Shown here: positions 8,792 to 15,351 of the stretch, piece by piece
How the letters are laid out: the number at the start of each line of letters is the position of its first letter
Position numbering within the stretch: the first letter of the stretch is position 1
NCBI GenBank assembly: GCA_034003745.1
Contig: JAVEYA010000029.1
Location: 1 to 22,708 of the forward strand
DNA: 22,708 nucleotides
From: JAVEYA01 sp034003745
Lineage (GTDB): Bacteria > Bacillota > Peptococcia > DRI-13 > PHAD01
Direction: 5' to 3'
Translations under genes and position numbers: made by a program
Notes under the pieces: generated by a model
What the model was told of the DNA's origin: nothing
The model's input: only the letters and a program-made list of their open reading frames with translations
Databases searched by the model: none

Positions 8792-9877
8792 TTGCAAGTA
8801 GGACTGGTGGGGTTGACCTTAACCGGAAAAACAACCTTGTTTAATCTTTTGACCGAATCCAGGATAGATACGGGAAGTTTTTCCGGCAAGGCCGCCTCTA
8901 ACGTAGGCATGGCCCGCGTACCCGATAACCGCGTTGATTTATTGAGCGGACTCTTTAAACCGAAAAAGACCACCTATGCCCAAATTGAATTTGTGGATGT
9001 GGCGGGTCTGGTGGCCGCACAGGACGGACAGAAGTCGGGCGCTGCCAAGTTTTTGAACGATGTCAGGAATACCGACGCCATTGTGCACGTCCTGCGTGCT
9101 TTTGCGGCGGAAGATGTTGTCCATGTCGCGGGGAGAATTGATCCGGCCTCGGACCTGGAATCTGTGGAGATGGAGCTGTTGTTTGCCGATCTGGAGCTCA
9201 TTGAAAAAAGAATTGAGCGGATTAAGACCGGCAAAAAGATTACCAAGGAAACAGGCGCTGAACTGGCTTTGCTGGAAAAAGCCTATCCTGTTCTGGAATC
9301 CGGCGGCTCTATGCTGGATGTGGATTTGACGGAAGAAGAACGGGCCTCCATCCGTAATTTTGCCTTTTTAACGGAAAAACCCAGACTGGCTGTGGTCAAT
9401 CTGGATGAAGAGCAATATCGGGACAGGCAGTATCCGGGCCGGGAAGAACTTATAGCGTTATGCCGTGCTAAGAATATTCCGCTGGTGGAACTATGCGCGA
9501 AAATGGAATTGGAAATCAGCGAACTCCCGCCGGAGGACCGCACGATGTTCATGGAAGACCTGGGATTAACGGATACAGGCGTAGAAGTGCTGGCCCGGGC
9601 AGTCTATGTCCATCTGGGGCTCATCTCTTTCTTCACCGTCGGAGAGGATGAAGTCAAAGCCTGGACCATTCAAGAGGGCCTGAACGCACGCGAAGCCGCC
9701 GGTAAAATTCATTCCGACATTGAGCGCGGTTTTATCCGGGCGGAAGTGGTCAAATACAGTGATATCGTCGAACATGGCTCGCTGGTGAAAGTGAAAGAAA
9801 AAGGCCTCTTTCGGCTGGAAGGAAAAGAATATATTGTTGCCGACGGCGATATTGTCCATTTTCGTTTCAATGTCTAA
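8792..9877 (+). CDS. YchF-family P-loop GTPase/ATPase paralog (DUF933/TGS C-terminus)
   Basis: This 361-residue protein belongs to the Obg-related YchF/OLA1 family of ribosome-associated nucleotide hydrolases. The P-loop is GLTLTGKTT (residues 7-15), the switch II region is FVDVAGLVAAQDGQ, and KFLNDVRNTDAIVHVLRAF follows as in YchF. The C-terminal 80 residues (LISFFTVGEDEVKAWTI, ending in the YIVADGDIVHFRFNV strand) form the TGS-like DUF933 domain. The P-loop differs from the canonical YchF GLPNVGKST, and the G4-like position reads VNLDEEQ. I therefore treat it as a divergent second paralog, with the orthodox ychF elsewhere. The start is TTG at 8792, with GAGGGGAGG 8 bases upstream. Its exact cellular role is unknown. 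Confidence 0.85.
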   Translation: MQVGLVGLTLTGKTTLFNLLTESRIDTGSFSGKAASNVGMARVPDNRVDLLSGLFKPKKTTYAQIEFVDVAGLVAAQDGQKSGAAKFLNDVRNTDAIVHVLRAFAAEDVVHVAGRIDPASDLESVEMELLFADLELIEKRIERIKTGKKITKETGAELALLEKAYPVLESGGSMLDVDLTEEERASIRNFAFLTEKPRLAVVNLDEEQYRDRQYPGREELIALCRAKNIPLVELCAKMELEISELPPEDRTMFMEDLGLTDTGVEVLARAVYVHLGLISFFTVGEDEVKAWTIQEGLNAREAAGKIHSDIERGFIRAEVVKYSDIVEHGSLVKVKEKGLFRLEGKEYIVADGDIVHFRFNV

Positions 9878-9962
9878 AATTTTTTAATTTTAATTTGTTT
9901 ATTTGCCTCGCGATAGGAAAAACTATTCATTAAGAATAGGTCTTCTTTCGGGAGGTATTTTT

Positions 9963-10139
9963 ATGCAAGCGGAATATTTTCGGGTGGCCGCCAGGTGTCC
10001 TCTCTTTGAATCGATTCGCAACGCCAGGGGAATTGACGTGGGCAGCGTGCCTTCACGGGACTTGACCCCCCGTTGCAATCATTGCAGTTTCTGGGCGGGA
10101 GGAAGCTGTGAACTGTTCCTGTCCAAAGGTAAAAATTAG
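9963..10139 (+). CDS. Small Cys-rich protein of unknown function
   Basis: This is a 58-residue protein with four cysteines: C12 in an ARCPLFESI segment, and C38, C41 and C49 in CNHCSFWAGGSC. The CxxC plus two further cysteines suggest a zinc- or Fe-S-binding knuckle. The start at ATG 9963 has GGGAGGTA about 7 bases upstream, better than the in-frame start at 9903. The sequence has no signal peptide or membrane segment. It sits alone between the YchF-like and Nudix genes. I do not recognise a named family, but the strong ribosome binding site and the clean cysteine pattern argue that it is a real gene. Confidence 0.75.
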   Translation: MQAEYFRVAARCPLFESIRNARGIDVGSVPSRDLTPRCNHCSFWAGGSCELFLSKGKN

Positions 10140-10262
10140 AAGAAGGTTAAAAAAAGTTATTATTGGATTAAATTTGCGTAAAATGTTTGCAGGAGAACTT
10201 CTTTAATCCGTCGAAATTAATGGCAAAAGATTTCTTATAATTTAACGGCGGGGGGTCGGCCT

Positions 10263-10703
10263 ATGTTAACAAGAATATGCGCAGGTGGGATTGTCTTTTG
10301 CGACGACCGGGTCTTCATCATGAAGAACGACAAGAATGAATGGGTTCTACCCAAAGGAGTCGTTCGTAACAAAGAAATCTCCCGGGAAGTCGCGTTAAAG
10401 AGAGTGAACCATGAAACAGGAGTGGATGTTGAAATCGTCTCACCTGCCGGGGAGACGAACTACGAGTTTTATTCCCAATCCCGGAAAATGCCGGTGTGCA
10501 ATAAGGTTGATTGGTACATCATGGAGGCGGCCAATGAGAACTTCTCGTTAAATAAGGACGAGGGTTTTCAGGAGGGCGGCTTTTTTACTATCGAGGAAGC
10601 TCTGGAAAAAATAACCTATAGTCAGGACCGTTCTTTGGTTCGTCTGGCCCATCGCAAATATAACGGATTCCGCAGGCAGATTTCTATTGCCGCCAACAAT
10701 TAG
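10263..10703 (+). CDS. Nudix-fold protein with degenerate Nudix box
   Basis: This 146-residue protein has the overall Nudix fold. The first strands read ICAGGIVFCDDRVFIM, then WVLPKGVV leads into the Nudix helix at residues 32-54, and the end reads GFFTIEEALEKITY. In the canonical GX5EX7REUXEEXGU box it keeps G32, E38, E51 and G53. The RE pair is K46-R47 and the first Glu of the EE pair is H50. Two of the usual metal-binding glutamates are therefore missing, so it may bind rather than hydrolyse a nucleoside-diphosphate ligand. ATG 10263 follows GGCGGGGGG. A TATAAT lies at 10236-10241 with no good -35 box. It may be monocistronic before the tRNA promoter. Confidence 0.82.
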   Translation: MLTRICAGGIVFCDDRVFIMKNDKNEWVLPKGVVRNKEISREVALKRVNHETGVDVEIVSPAGETNYEFYSQSRKMPVCNKVDWYIMEAANENFSLNKDEGFQEGGFFTIEEALEKITYSQDRSLVRLAHRKYNGFRRQISIAANN

Positions 10704-10706
10704 ACA

Positions 10707-10736
10707 TTGACACTGCTGTTCATGACATGATACAAT
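10707..10736 (+). promoter_or_regulatory. Promoter of the tRNA cluster
   Basis: A perfect TTGACA at 10707-10712 and TACAAT at 10731-10736 are separated by 18 bases, 28 bp before the first tRNA. This is the strongest consensus promoter in the window and it begins right after the Nudix stop codon. Confidence 0.82.
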
Positions 10737-10764
10737 ATCACTTGTCGAATCGGCAGGAAAGTCT

Positions 10765-10840
<76 letters not shown>

Positions 10841-10843
10841 TTT

Positions 10844-10918
10844 GCGGAAGTGGCTCAGTGGTAGAGCATCGCCTTGCCAAGGCGAGGGTCGCGGGTTCGA
10901 ATCCCGTCTTCCGCTCCA
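10844..10918 (+). tRNA. tRNA-Gly (GCC)
   Basis: This is a 75-base cloverleaf with encoded CCA. The acceptor arms are GCGGAAG and CTTCCGC. The anticodon loop TTGCCAA, flanked by CGCC/GGCG, gives GCC. The T arm is GCGGG-TTCGAAT-CCCGT. It starts only 3 bases after tRNA-Phe, so the two are cut from one transcript. Confidence 0.97.
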
Positions 10919-10930
10919 GTATGAGAAATA

Positions 10931-10973
10931 AGCCTGGCTCAGCCAGGTATTTTAGTCAGGCTTCATATATAAT
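10931..10973 (+). promoter_or_regulatory. Hairpin and possible second promoter within the tRNA cluster
   Basis: The 63-base gap between tRNA-Gly and tRNA-Cys holds CCTGGC-TCA-GCCAGG (10933-10947) followed by TATTTT, which could act as a weak terminator. A longer alternative pairing joins AGCCTG (10931-10936) with CAGGCT (10957-10962). TATAAT at 10968-10973 lies 8 bases before tRNA-Cys and could be a -10 box, but I see no matching -35 box. Confidence 0.4.
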
Positions 10974-10981
10974 AGTACGAT

Positions 10982-11056
10982 GGTGCGGTGGCGAAGTGGT
11001 AACGCTGCGGACTGCAAATCCGCCATTCGCCGGTTCAAATCCGGCCCGCACCTCCA
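10982..11056 (+). tRNA. tRNA-Cys (GCA)
   Basis: This is a 75-base cloverleaf with encoded CCA. The acceptor arms are GGTGCGG and CCGCACC. The anticodon loop CTGCAAA gives GCA, with GCGGA/TCCGC as the stem. The T arm is GCCGG-TTCAAAT-CCGGC. Confidence 0.97.
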
Positions 11057-11070
11057 ATCTTTAAACAAAT

Positions 11071-11159
11071 GCCCGAGTGGCGGAATCGGCAGACGCAACG
11101 GACTTAAAATCCGTCGGGACTTAAATCCCGTACCAGTTCAAGTCTGGTCTCGGGCACCA
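11071..11159 (+). tRNA. tRNA-Leu (TAA)
   Basis: This is an 89-base class II tRNA with a long variable arm (CGGGACTTAAATCCCG) and encoded CCA. The acceptor arms are GCCCGAG and CTCGGGC. The anticodon loop CTTAAAA gives TAA. It is the last tRNA of the cluster and is followed by a terminator after 14 bases. Confidence 0.97.
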
Positions 11160-11173
11160 CCTTAAAAGGAATT

Positions 11174-11208
11174 CCAAGGGTCGGAGGACCCTTGGCTTTT
11201 TTATTTTA
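11174..11208 (+). terminator. Intrinsic terminator of the tRNA cluster
   Basis: A perfect 9-bp stem (CCAAGGGTC at 11174-11182 and GACCCTTGG at 11187-11195) has a GGAG loop and is followed by CTTTTTTATTTTA. Confidence 0.93.
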
Positions 11209-11215
11209 TGTTCGA

Positions 11216-11244
11216 TTGTGCGAATAGTGCATTAACAGTATAAT
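11216..11244 (+). promoter_or_regulatory. Possible promoter for the coiled-coil/dehalogenase pair
   Basis: TATAAT at 11239-11244 is preceded, 17 bases upstream, by TTGTGC at 11216-11221, which shares only the TTG with the -35 consensus. It lies directly after the tRNA terminator and 37 bases before the next start codon. Confidence 0.5.
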
Positions 11245-11281
11245 TATGTCAATGATTCTTTGCTTTAAGGAGTATGATTTT

Positions 11282-11590
11282 ATGGATGAAGATAAAATTC
11301 TTAATTTGATGGAAAAAATGTATGGAGAAATGCAAAAAGGCTTTACTGAGCTAAGAGGAGATATTACTGATTTAAAGAGCGGACAAACTAAACTTGAGAG
11401 TAGAATGGATAAATTAGATGGCAGAATGATTATCTTTGAAAACGACCTTAAACCGAAAGTTGAAGCTGCCCTTGATGGGTATAAGAGTAATACTGACCGT
11501 CTGGACAGAATTGAAAACAAAGTAGATAAGCTTACGGAAATTGTGATAGGTCATGATGTGGCTATAGAAGTATTAAAAAGAGCAAAATGA
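11282..11590 (+). CDS. Small coiled-coil protein of unknown function
   Basis: This 102-residue acidic and basic protein is made almost wholly of heptad-like repeats. Examples are FTELRGDITDLKSGQTKLES, then RMDKLDGRM and DRLDRIENKVDKLTEIV. A long two- or three-stranded coiled coil is therefore likely. It has no signal peptide and no membrane segment. The start ATG 11282 has AAGGAG 9 bases upstream; in-frame ATG 11246 lacks a ribosome binding site. Its stop lies 14 bases before the dehalogenase start, so the two are probably co-transcribed. Similar short coiled-coil proteins are frequent in Clostridia with no known role. I do not assign a function. Confidence 0.8.
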   Translation: MDEDKILNLMEKMYGEMQKGFTELRGDITDLKSGQTKLESRMDKLDGRMIIFENDLKPKVEAALDGYKSNTDRLDRIENKVDKLTEIVIGHDVAIEVLKRAK

Positions 11591-11604
11591 AGGGGGATGG
11601 GAAA

Positions 11605-12270
11605 ATGATGAAAAATATTGACGCCGTTGTATTTGATGCTTATGGTACGCTTTTTGATGTGCATAGCGTGATGGAAAAATGCAATACGGTTTTCCCCGGG
11701 AAAGGACAACAAATAAGCCAGATATGGCGGACAAAGCAACTGCAATACACCTGGCTGATGTCTTTAATGGGCCGCTATGATACTTTTTTTAATATTACCA
11801 GAAGAGCGTTAATATTTGCGCTAAAAGAGCTGGATTTAGCCTTTAACGCTGAATTATGTGAAACCATTCTTAACGAATACTATACTTTAAAACCATTTCC
11901 CGAGGTCCCGGAAGCGCTGGGAAGCATGAAAGACAAGAAGCTGGCCATCTTATCAAACGGCAACCCGGAAATGTTAAAAATGGTTGTGCAGAATTCAAAT
12001 TTGAGCAACCTGTTGCCCCATATTATCAGCGTGGATGAACTGAAAATATTTAAACCGTTCCTGGGAGTTTATCAATTAGGACCTGCAAAACTGGGCGTTC
12101 CTAGAGAAAAAACATTATTCGTATCCTCGAATTCATTCGATGTTATCGGGGCAAAAGTTTACGGATTCAATGTCTGCTGGGCTAATCGCACCGGTCAGCA
12201 GCTGGATGAATTGGATGCTCAGCCCGATGTTATCGTAAAAGATTTGAAACAATTGGCTGAATTGCTATAA
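11605..12270 (+). CDS. Type II haloacid dehalogenase (HAD superfamily)
   Basis: Members hydrolyse the carbon-halogen bond of (S)-2-haloacids to (R)-2-hydroxyacids through an aspartyl ester. The 221-residue length is typical. The residues used by the L-2-haloacid dehalogenase family are visible: nucleophile D11 in VVFDAYGTLFDV, the Arg of IWRTKQLQYTW, LSNGNP (motif II), the Lys of FKPFLGVYQLG, and FVSSNSFDVIGAK with the Ser-Asn-Asp set, followed by FGFxxCW-like YGFNVCWANRTG. The start ATG 11605 has AGGGGG 8 bases upstream. The earlier in-frame ATG 11587 would overlap the previous stop. The gene ends before a terminator at 12302, so it is not in the operon that follows. The natural substrate could be a non-halogenated phosphate ester, but the full motif set favours dehalogenase chemistry. 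Confidence 0.9.
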   Translation: MMKNIDAVVFDAYGTLFDVHSVMEKCNTVFPGKGQQISQIWRTKQLQYTWLMSLMGRYDTFFNITRRALIFALKELDLAFNAELCETILNEYYTLKPFPEVPEALGSMKDKKLAILSNGNPEMLKMVVQNSNLSNLLPHIISVDELKIFKPFLGVYQLGPAKLGVPREKTLFVSSNSFDVIGAKVYGFNVCWANRTGQQLDELDAQPDVIVKDLKQLAELL

Positions 12271-12301
12271 GCCGGCAAACCGGGAGGCGCCGGGTATTGT
12301 T

Positions 12302-12335
12302 AAATGACAACTTTTTTTATAGTTGTCATTTTTTA
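12302..12335. terminator. Intrinsic terminator after the dehalogenase gene
   Basis: An 11-bp perfect stem (AAATGACAACT at 12302-12312 and AGTTGTCATTT at 12321-12331) with an 8-base loop is followed by TTTT. The A-run on the other side of the stem is short, so it mainly serves the + strand. Confidence 0.85.
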
Positions 12336-12378
12336 TTCAGCTCAGTTTTAGTATCTCCCCTTCCGCACAACAAACGTA

Positions 12379-12410
12379 TTGCGTATAAGAGGAGATTGGT
12401 GATATATTAT
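12379..12410 (+). promoter_or_regulatory. Promoter and candidate GntR operator of the UxaA-family gene
   Basis: TTGCGT at 12379-12384 and TATATT at 12403-12408 (18-base spacing) form a plausible promoter. The -10 region lies inside TGATATATTAT (12400-12410). This is the exact reverse complement of 11 bases in front of the cyclase gene (14435-14445) and matches 10 of 11 bases in front of gntR. Overlap with the -10 box fits repression. Being AT-rich, the match needs testing. Confidence 0.5.
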
Positions 12411-12443
12411 ACCCGTATTAAAACAGGGAGCAGATAAATTGAG

Positions 12444-13616
12444 ATGAGCAAAGAGCGTCTAAAATTATATGGATATCAACGTGCAGATGGAAAATATGGG
12501 ATAAGAAATCATGTGATCGTTATTCCTACCTCAATCTGCGCCAGTCAGACTGCCGCAGATATCAGCAGCCTGGTTCAAGGTTCGTTCGCACTGACCCATA
12601 AAGAAGGATGCTGCCAGGTTGGCAGTGATTATGAACAAACGGTCAGGACCCTGATTGGCGTCGGCAGCAATGCCAATGTTGCGGCAGTTCTTGTAGTATC
12701 GCTCGGTTGTGAAGGAATTCAAGCGGATGTGCTCGTTCAAGGCATTAAAGCTACCGGAAAACCTGTTTTTGCGGTAAACATACAAGAATGCGGGGGTACG
12801 CTCCGGGCTGTGGAAACAGGCGCTAAAATATTGAGGAAGCTTGTGCAGGAGGCTTCTGTGCAGGGGCGTTCTTTAGCGGATATCAGCGAGATCATTTTAG
12901 GCCTGGAATGCGGCGGTTCGGACGCCACATCAGGGCTGGTGGCGAACCCTGTTGTAGGGGCTGTTTCAGATTTGCTTATTCATCGCGGAGGAACTTCCAT
13001 TCTTTCTGAAACCACTGAGCTCATTGGGGCGGAACACTTGCTTGCCCAAAGGGCTGTTAATAACGATACAGCCCGGCAATTATTAAATATGGTGAAAAGG
13101 ACGGAGCAAAGAGCCGTCAGCATGGGGGTAGATATGAGGGGAAGCCAGCCTACTCCTGGAAATATTGCGGGAGGCATATCTACGATAGAAGAGAAATCAT
13201 TGGGTTGTATCTATAAAGCCGGTAAGGCGCCGCTTGCGGGAGTTTTAGAATATGCCCAGGCGCCCCAGGACAAAGGCCTGTTCTTTATGGATACCCCCGG
13301 GCAGGATATAGAGTCCATTACCGGAATGGTTGCGGGCGGGGCTCAAATCATTATTTTTACAACAGGCAGAGGCACCCCAACCGGTTCTCCGATTGCTCCG
13401 GTAATCAAAATCACAGGCAACAGCAAGACATACAAGAATATGTCTGAGAATATCGATATTGATGCCGGTGAAATTATTGACCGGCAAATTACTATTCAGG
13501 AGATGGGGGAAAAGGTTTTCGCAGAATTCATTGAAGTCTGCAACGGTAAGCTTACCAAAGCGGAATTACTCCGGCATTATGAATTCAGTATTTTCCGGGT
13601 AGGGTATACATTTTAG
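12444..13616 (+). CDS. UxaA/SuyB-family lyase, large (catalytic-type) subunit
   Basis: The 390-residue protein matches the C-terminal domain of the altronate/galactarate dehydratase family and the beta subunit of sulfolactate sulfo-lyase. These enzymes remove water or sulfite from a 2- or 3-hydroxy acid using a metal or Fe-S centre. Family signatures are YQRADGKYGIRN at residues 10-22, THKEGC at 51-56, LGCEG at 88-91, NIQECGG at 112-118 and LECGGSDATSG near 154-164. A C-terminal FTTGRGTPTGSPIAPVIKITGN segment follows. The N-terminal SAF domain of full-length altronate dehydratase is absent, and no separate small SAF subunit gene is visible nearby. The ribosome binding site is weak (GGGAG about 14 bases upstream of ATG 12444). 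The substrate cannot be chosen among altronate, galactarate, sulfolactate or others. Confidence 0.85.
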   Translation: MSKERLKLYGYQRADGKYGIRNHVIVIPTSICASQTAADISSLVQGSFALTHKEGCCQVGSDYEQTVRTLIGVGSNANVAAVLVVSLGCEGIQADVLVQGIKATGKPVFAVNIQECGGTLRAVETGAKILRKLVQEASVQGRSLADISEIILGLECGGSDATSGLVANPVVGAVSDLLIHRGGTSILSETTELIGAEHLLAQRAVNNDTARQLLNMVKRTEQRAVSMGVDMRGSQPTPGNIAGGISTIEEKSLGCIYKAGKAPLAGVLEYAQAPQDKGLFFMDTPGQDIESITGMVAGGAQIIIFTTGRGTPTGSPIAPVIKITGNSKTYKNMSENIDIDAGEIIDRQITIQEMGEKVFAEFIEVCNGKLTKAELLRHYEFSIFRVGYTF

Positions 13617-13631
13617 AAATAAATTTTTAAA

Positions 13632-13678
13632 ATTATAGATAATATATTATAGATAATCTTTAAAATATATAGTATAAT
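13632..13678 (+). promoter_or_regulatory. gntR promoter with tandem AT-rich operator-like repeats
   Basis: ATTATAGATAAT occurs twice, at 13632-13643 and 13646-13657, 14 bp apart. Between and across them lies the perfect palindrome ATAATATATTAT (13639-13650). TAGATA (13650-13655) and TATAAT (13673-13678) with 17-base spacing form a promoter whose -35 box is covered by the second repeat. This arrangement fits autorepression by the encoded regulator. Sites of similar sequence occur before the UxaA-like and cyclase genes. Confidence 0.55.
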
Positions 13679-13716
13679 TTGCCTGATCGGATAAATAATC
13701 ATTTGAGGTGCCTGGA

Positions 13717-14397
13717 ATGATCGCTTCTTTAGCTGAAATATCAATATCTACTAAGACCGCTGCAATTTACCAACTATTAAAAGAGGAAATATTAAGCGGT
13801 AATATCAAAGATGGCGAAAGATTAATCATCAGAGAAATAGCAAAGAAAAATAGAATTAGCGACAGTCCCGTCAGAGAAGCCATTAAGGCCCTGGAATCTG
13901 AAGGGTTGGTGCAAATAATTCCTCATGTCGGCGCAAGAGTGATGGGGAATTCTATAAAGAATTTAGAAGATACGCTTGCTATCCGGGAATATCTTGAACC
14001 CTTTGTGATGCAACTGGCTATTGAAAACGCCAGTGAATCGATTAAAGAAAAATTAAAAGAACATTTGCTGGAACTGAAAAGTGCTTATGCTTCCAAGGAC
14101 GCTAATAAATATAGTATAGCGAACCGTAAATTTCATGATGTTTTTTATGAGGCTGTTGATAACCAGCAATTAATAAAGATTATGAAGAATCTATATGACT
14201 CTGAGAAGAGGTCTTTGGCTTTGTTTCAAATATATCCCGGGCTGTTGGAAATATCTTTAAAAGAACATGAGCAGATATGTCAATTATATATCGAAGAGAA
14301 TAAGGAAGCATTCTTAGCTCTTACTTTGCAGCACAAAAAGAGACATTTTAATACGTTACGGGAATATTGCCAAAAAGCCAAACCTCAATATCAATAA
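13717..14397 (+). CDS. GntR-family transcriptional regulator, FCD (FadR) subfamily
   Basis: This is a 226-residue DNA-binding regulator. The N-terminal winged helix reads IYQLLKEEILSGNIKDGERL, then IREIAKKNRISDSPVREAIKALESEGLV, classical for GntR. The all-helical FCD ligand domain follows from about residue 80. It has the His residues expected to bind a metal with the effector (RKFHDVFYEA, LKEHEQI and the KKRHFNTLREY end). FCD regulators usually repress operons for small carboxylic acids or sugar acids and are released by the substrate. The start ATG 13717 has GAGGTG 6 bases upstream; GTG 13708 is less likely. It lies between the UxaA-like gene and the cyclase-to-SDR genes, so it likely controls both. 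The gene is distinctly AT-richer than its neighbours. Confidence 0.93.
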   Translation: MIASLAEISISTKTAAIYQLLKEEILSGNIKDGERLIIREIAKKNRISDSPVREAIKALESEGLVQIIPHVGARVMGNSIKNLEDTLAIREYLEPFVMQLAIENASESIKEKLKEHLLELKSAYASKDANKYSIANRKFHDVFYEAVDNQQLIKIMKNLYDSEKRSLALFQIYPGLLEISLKEHEQICQLYIEENKEAFLALTLQHKKRHFNTLREYCQKAKPQYQ

Positions 14398-14419
14398 TTC
14401 TTTTTTTTATTTAATTATA

Positions 14420-14445
14420 TATAATCGATAATCGATAATATATCA
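14420..14445 (+). promoter_or_regulatory. Candidate promoter/operator in front of the cyclase-TRAP operon
   Basis: TATAAT at 14420-14425 may be a -10 box, although no clear -35 box is seen. It is followed at once by ATAAT repeated at a strict 7-bp period (14421, 14428, 14435) and by ATAATATATCA (14435-14445), the exact reverse complement of the site before the UxaA-like gene. The GATAAT element occurs at 14427 and 14434 here, and at 13638 and 13652 in front of gntR. Confidence 0.5.
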
Positions 14446-14470
14446 AATATGATTAACGGGAGATGATGAA

Positions 14471-15241
14471 ATGAGACTACTGGATATCAGCACGCCGATT
14501 AGTTCAGACAATCCTTCCGACGCGCCGCATCAAGCTCCGGAAATCACCTATTTATCTCACGCGGATAATGTTCCGAATATGCTGAAGCAATTTCCGGGCG
14601 CGGCGCGGGATGACCTCCCCAATGGCTTGGGCTGGGCTACCGAAGTTGTCAGGATGACGACGCACAGCGGACCGCATATGGATGCTCCCTGGCATTATGC
14701 CCCGACGATGGACCTGGGAGCGCGCGCGCTTACTATTGGCGAGATTCCACTGGAATGGTGCTTTAGCAGCGGAGTAAAATTTGACTTCTCTGACAGAGAC
14801 CCCAAGGCTACTTTGCGTTCTGATGATTTTAAAAAACAGCTGGAAATCATGGAGTATACGCTGAAGCCATATGATATTGTCTTGCTTCAAAGCGGAGCGG
14901 CTCCTTATTTCGGCAAGCCCAATTACCGGCAAATGGGCGCCGGCGTGGGTGAAGAAGCGACCCTATGGTTAATCGAACAAGGGGTTAAGGTTGTAGGAAC
15001 GGATTCATTCACCTGGGATCGTCCCTTTCCTATCGTTGCAGAAGAATTTCAACTTACCAAAAACAAGAGCATTCTTTGGGAAGGGCACTATGCGGGGATA
15101 AAAAAGGGCTATTGCCAGCTGGAGAAATTGACCAATCTGGATTTATTGCCGCCATACGGGTTCAAGGTAATCTGTTTTCCCATCCATATTGAAGGTGCAG
15201 GCGCCGGTTGGGTCAGGGCGGTTGCCGTATTAAACGACTGA
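14471..15241 (+). CDS. Cyclase-family (kynurenine formamidase-like) metal-dependent hydrolase
   Basis: This 256-residue protein of the cyclase family includes kynurenine formamidase and isatin hydrolase relatives, which open amide, lactam or lactone bonds with a divalent metal. The signature HxGTHxDxPxH appears as H65-S-G-P-H69-M-D71-A-P-W-H75, with Thr replaced by Pro at position 68. Later segments YDIVLLQSGAAPYFG and VKVVGTDSFTWDRP match the family strands. ATG 14471 is preceded by GGGAGATGATGAA. It is the first gene after gntR and probably heads the operon with the TRAP transporter and the downstream enzymes. Its role is likely to hydrolyse the imported compound or an early intermediate. 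The precise substrate is unknown. Confidence 0.87.
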   Translation: MRLLDISTPISSDNPSDAPHQAPEITYLSHADNVPNMLKQFPGAARDDLPNGLGWATEVVRMTTHSGPHMDAPWHYAPTMDLGARALTIGEIPLEWCFSSGVKFDFSDRDPKATLRSDDFKKQLEIMEYTLKPYDIVLLQSGAAPYFGKPNYRQMGAGVGEEATLWLIEQGVKVVGTDSFTWDRPFPIVAEEFQLTKNKSILWEGHYAGIKKGYCQLEKLTNLDLLPPYGFKVICFPIHIEGAGAGWVRAVAVLND

Positions 15242-15351
15242 GTACATCGGTTTGCGCATGGTCCATTCCTGTTTATGAAAGGTGGTGTGAGGCCGGGAGA
15301 CTATAAAAGGGGTATCCTAAAAAGTAGTTCAAAAATAGGAGGGGTATGTAA

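Noticed and set aside
10742..10749. TTGTCGAA resembling a Spo0A box upstream of the tRNAs, and a similar GTCGAA at 10210-10215
   Set aside because: A 7-8 base word is expected by chance in a window this size, the same TGTCGAA occurs inside the dispersed repeats, and control of tRNA genes by Spo0A is not expected.
11071..11159. tRNA-Leu as a phage or island attachment site
   Set aside because: No second copy of its 3' end and no integrase gene were seen in the window.
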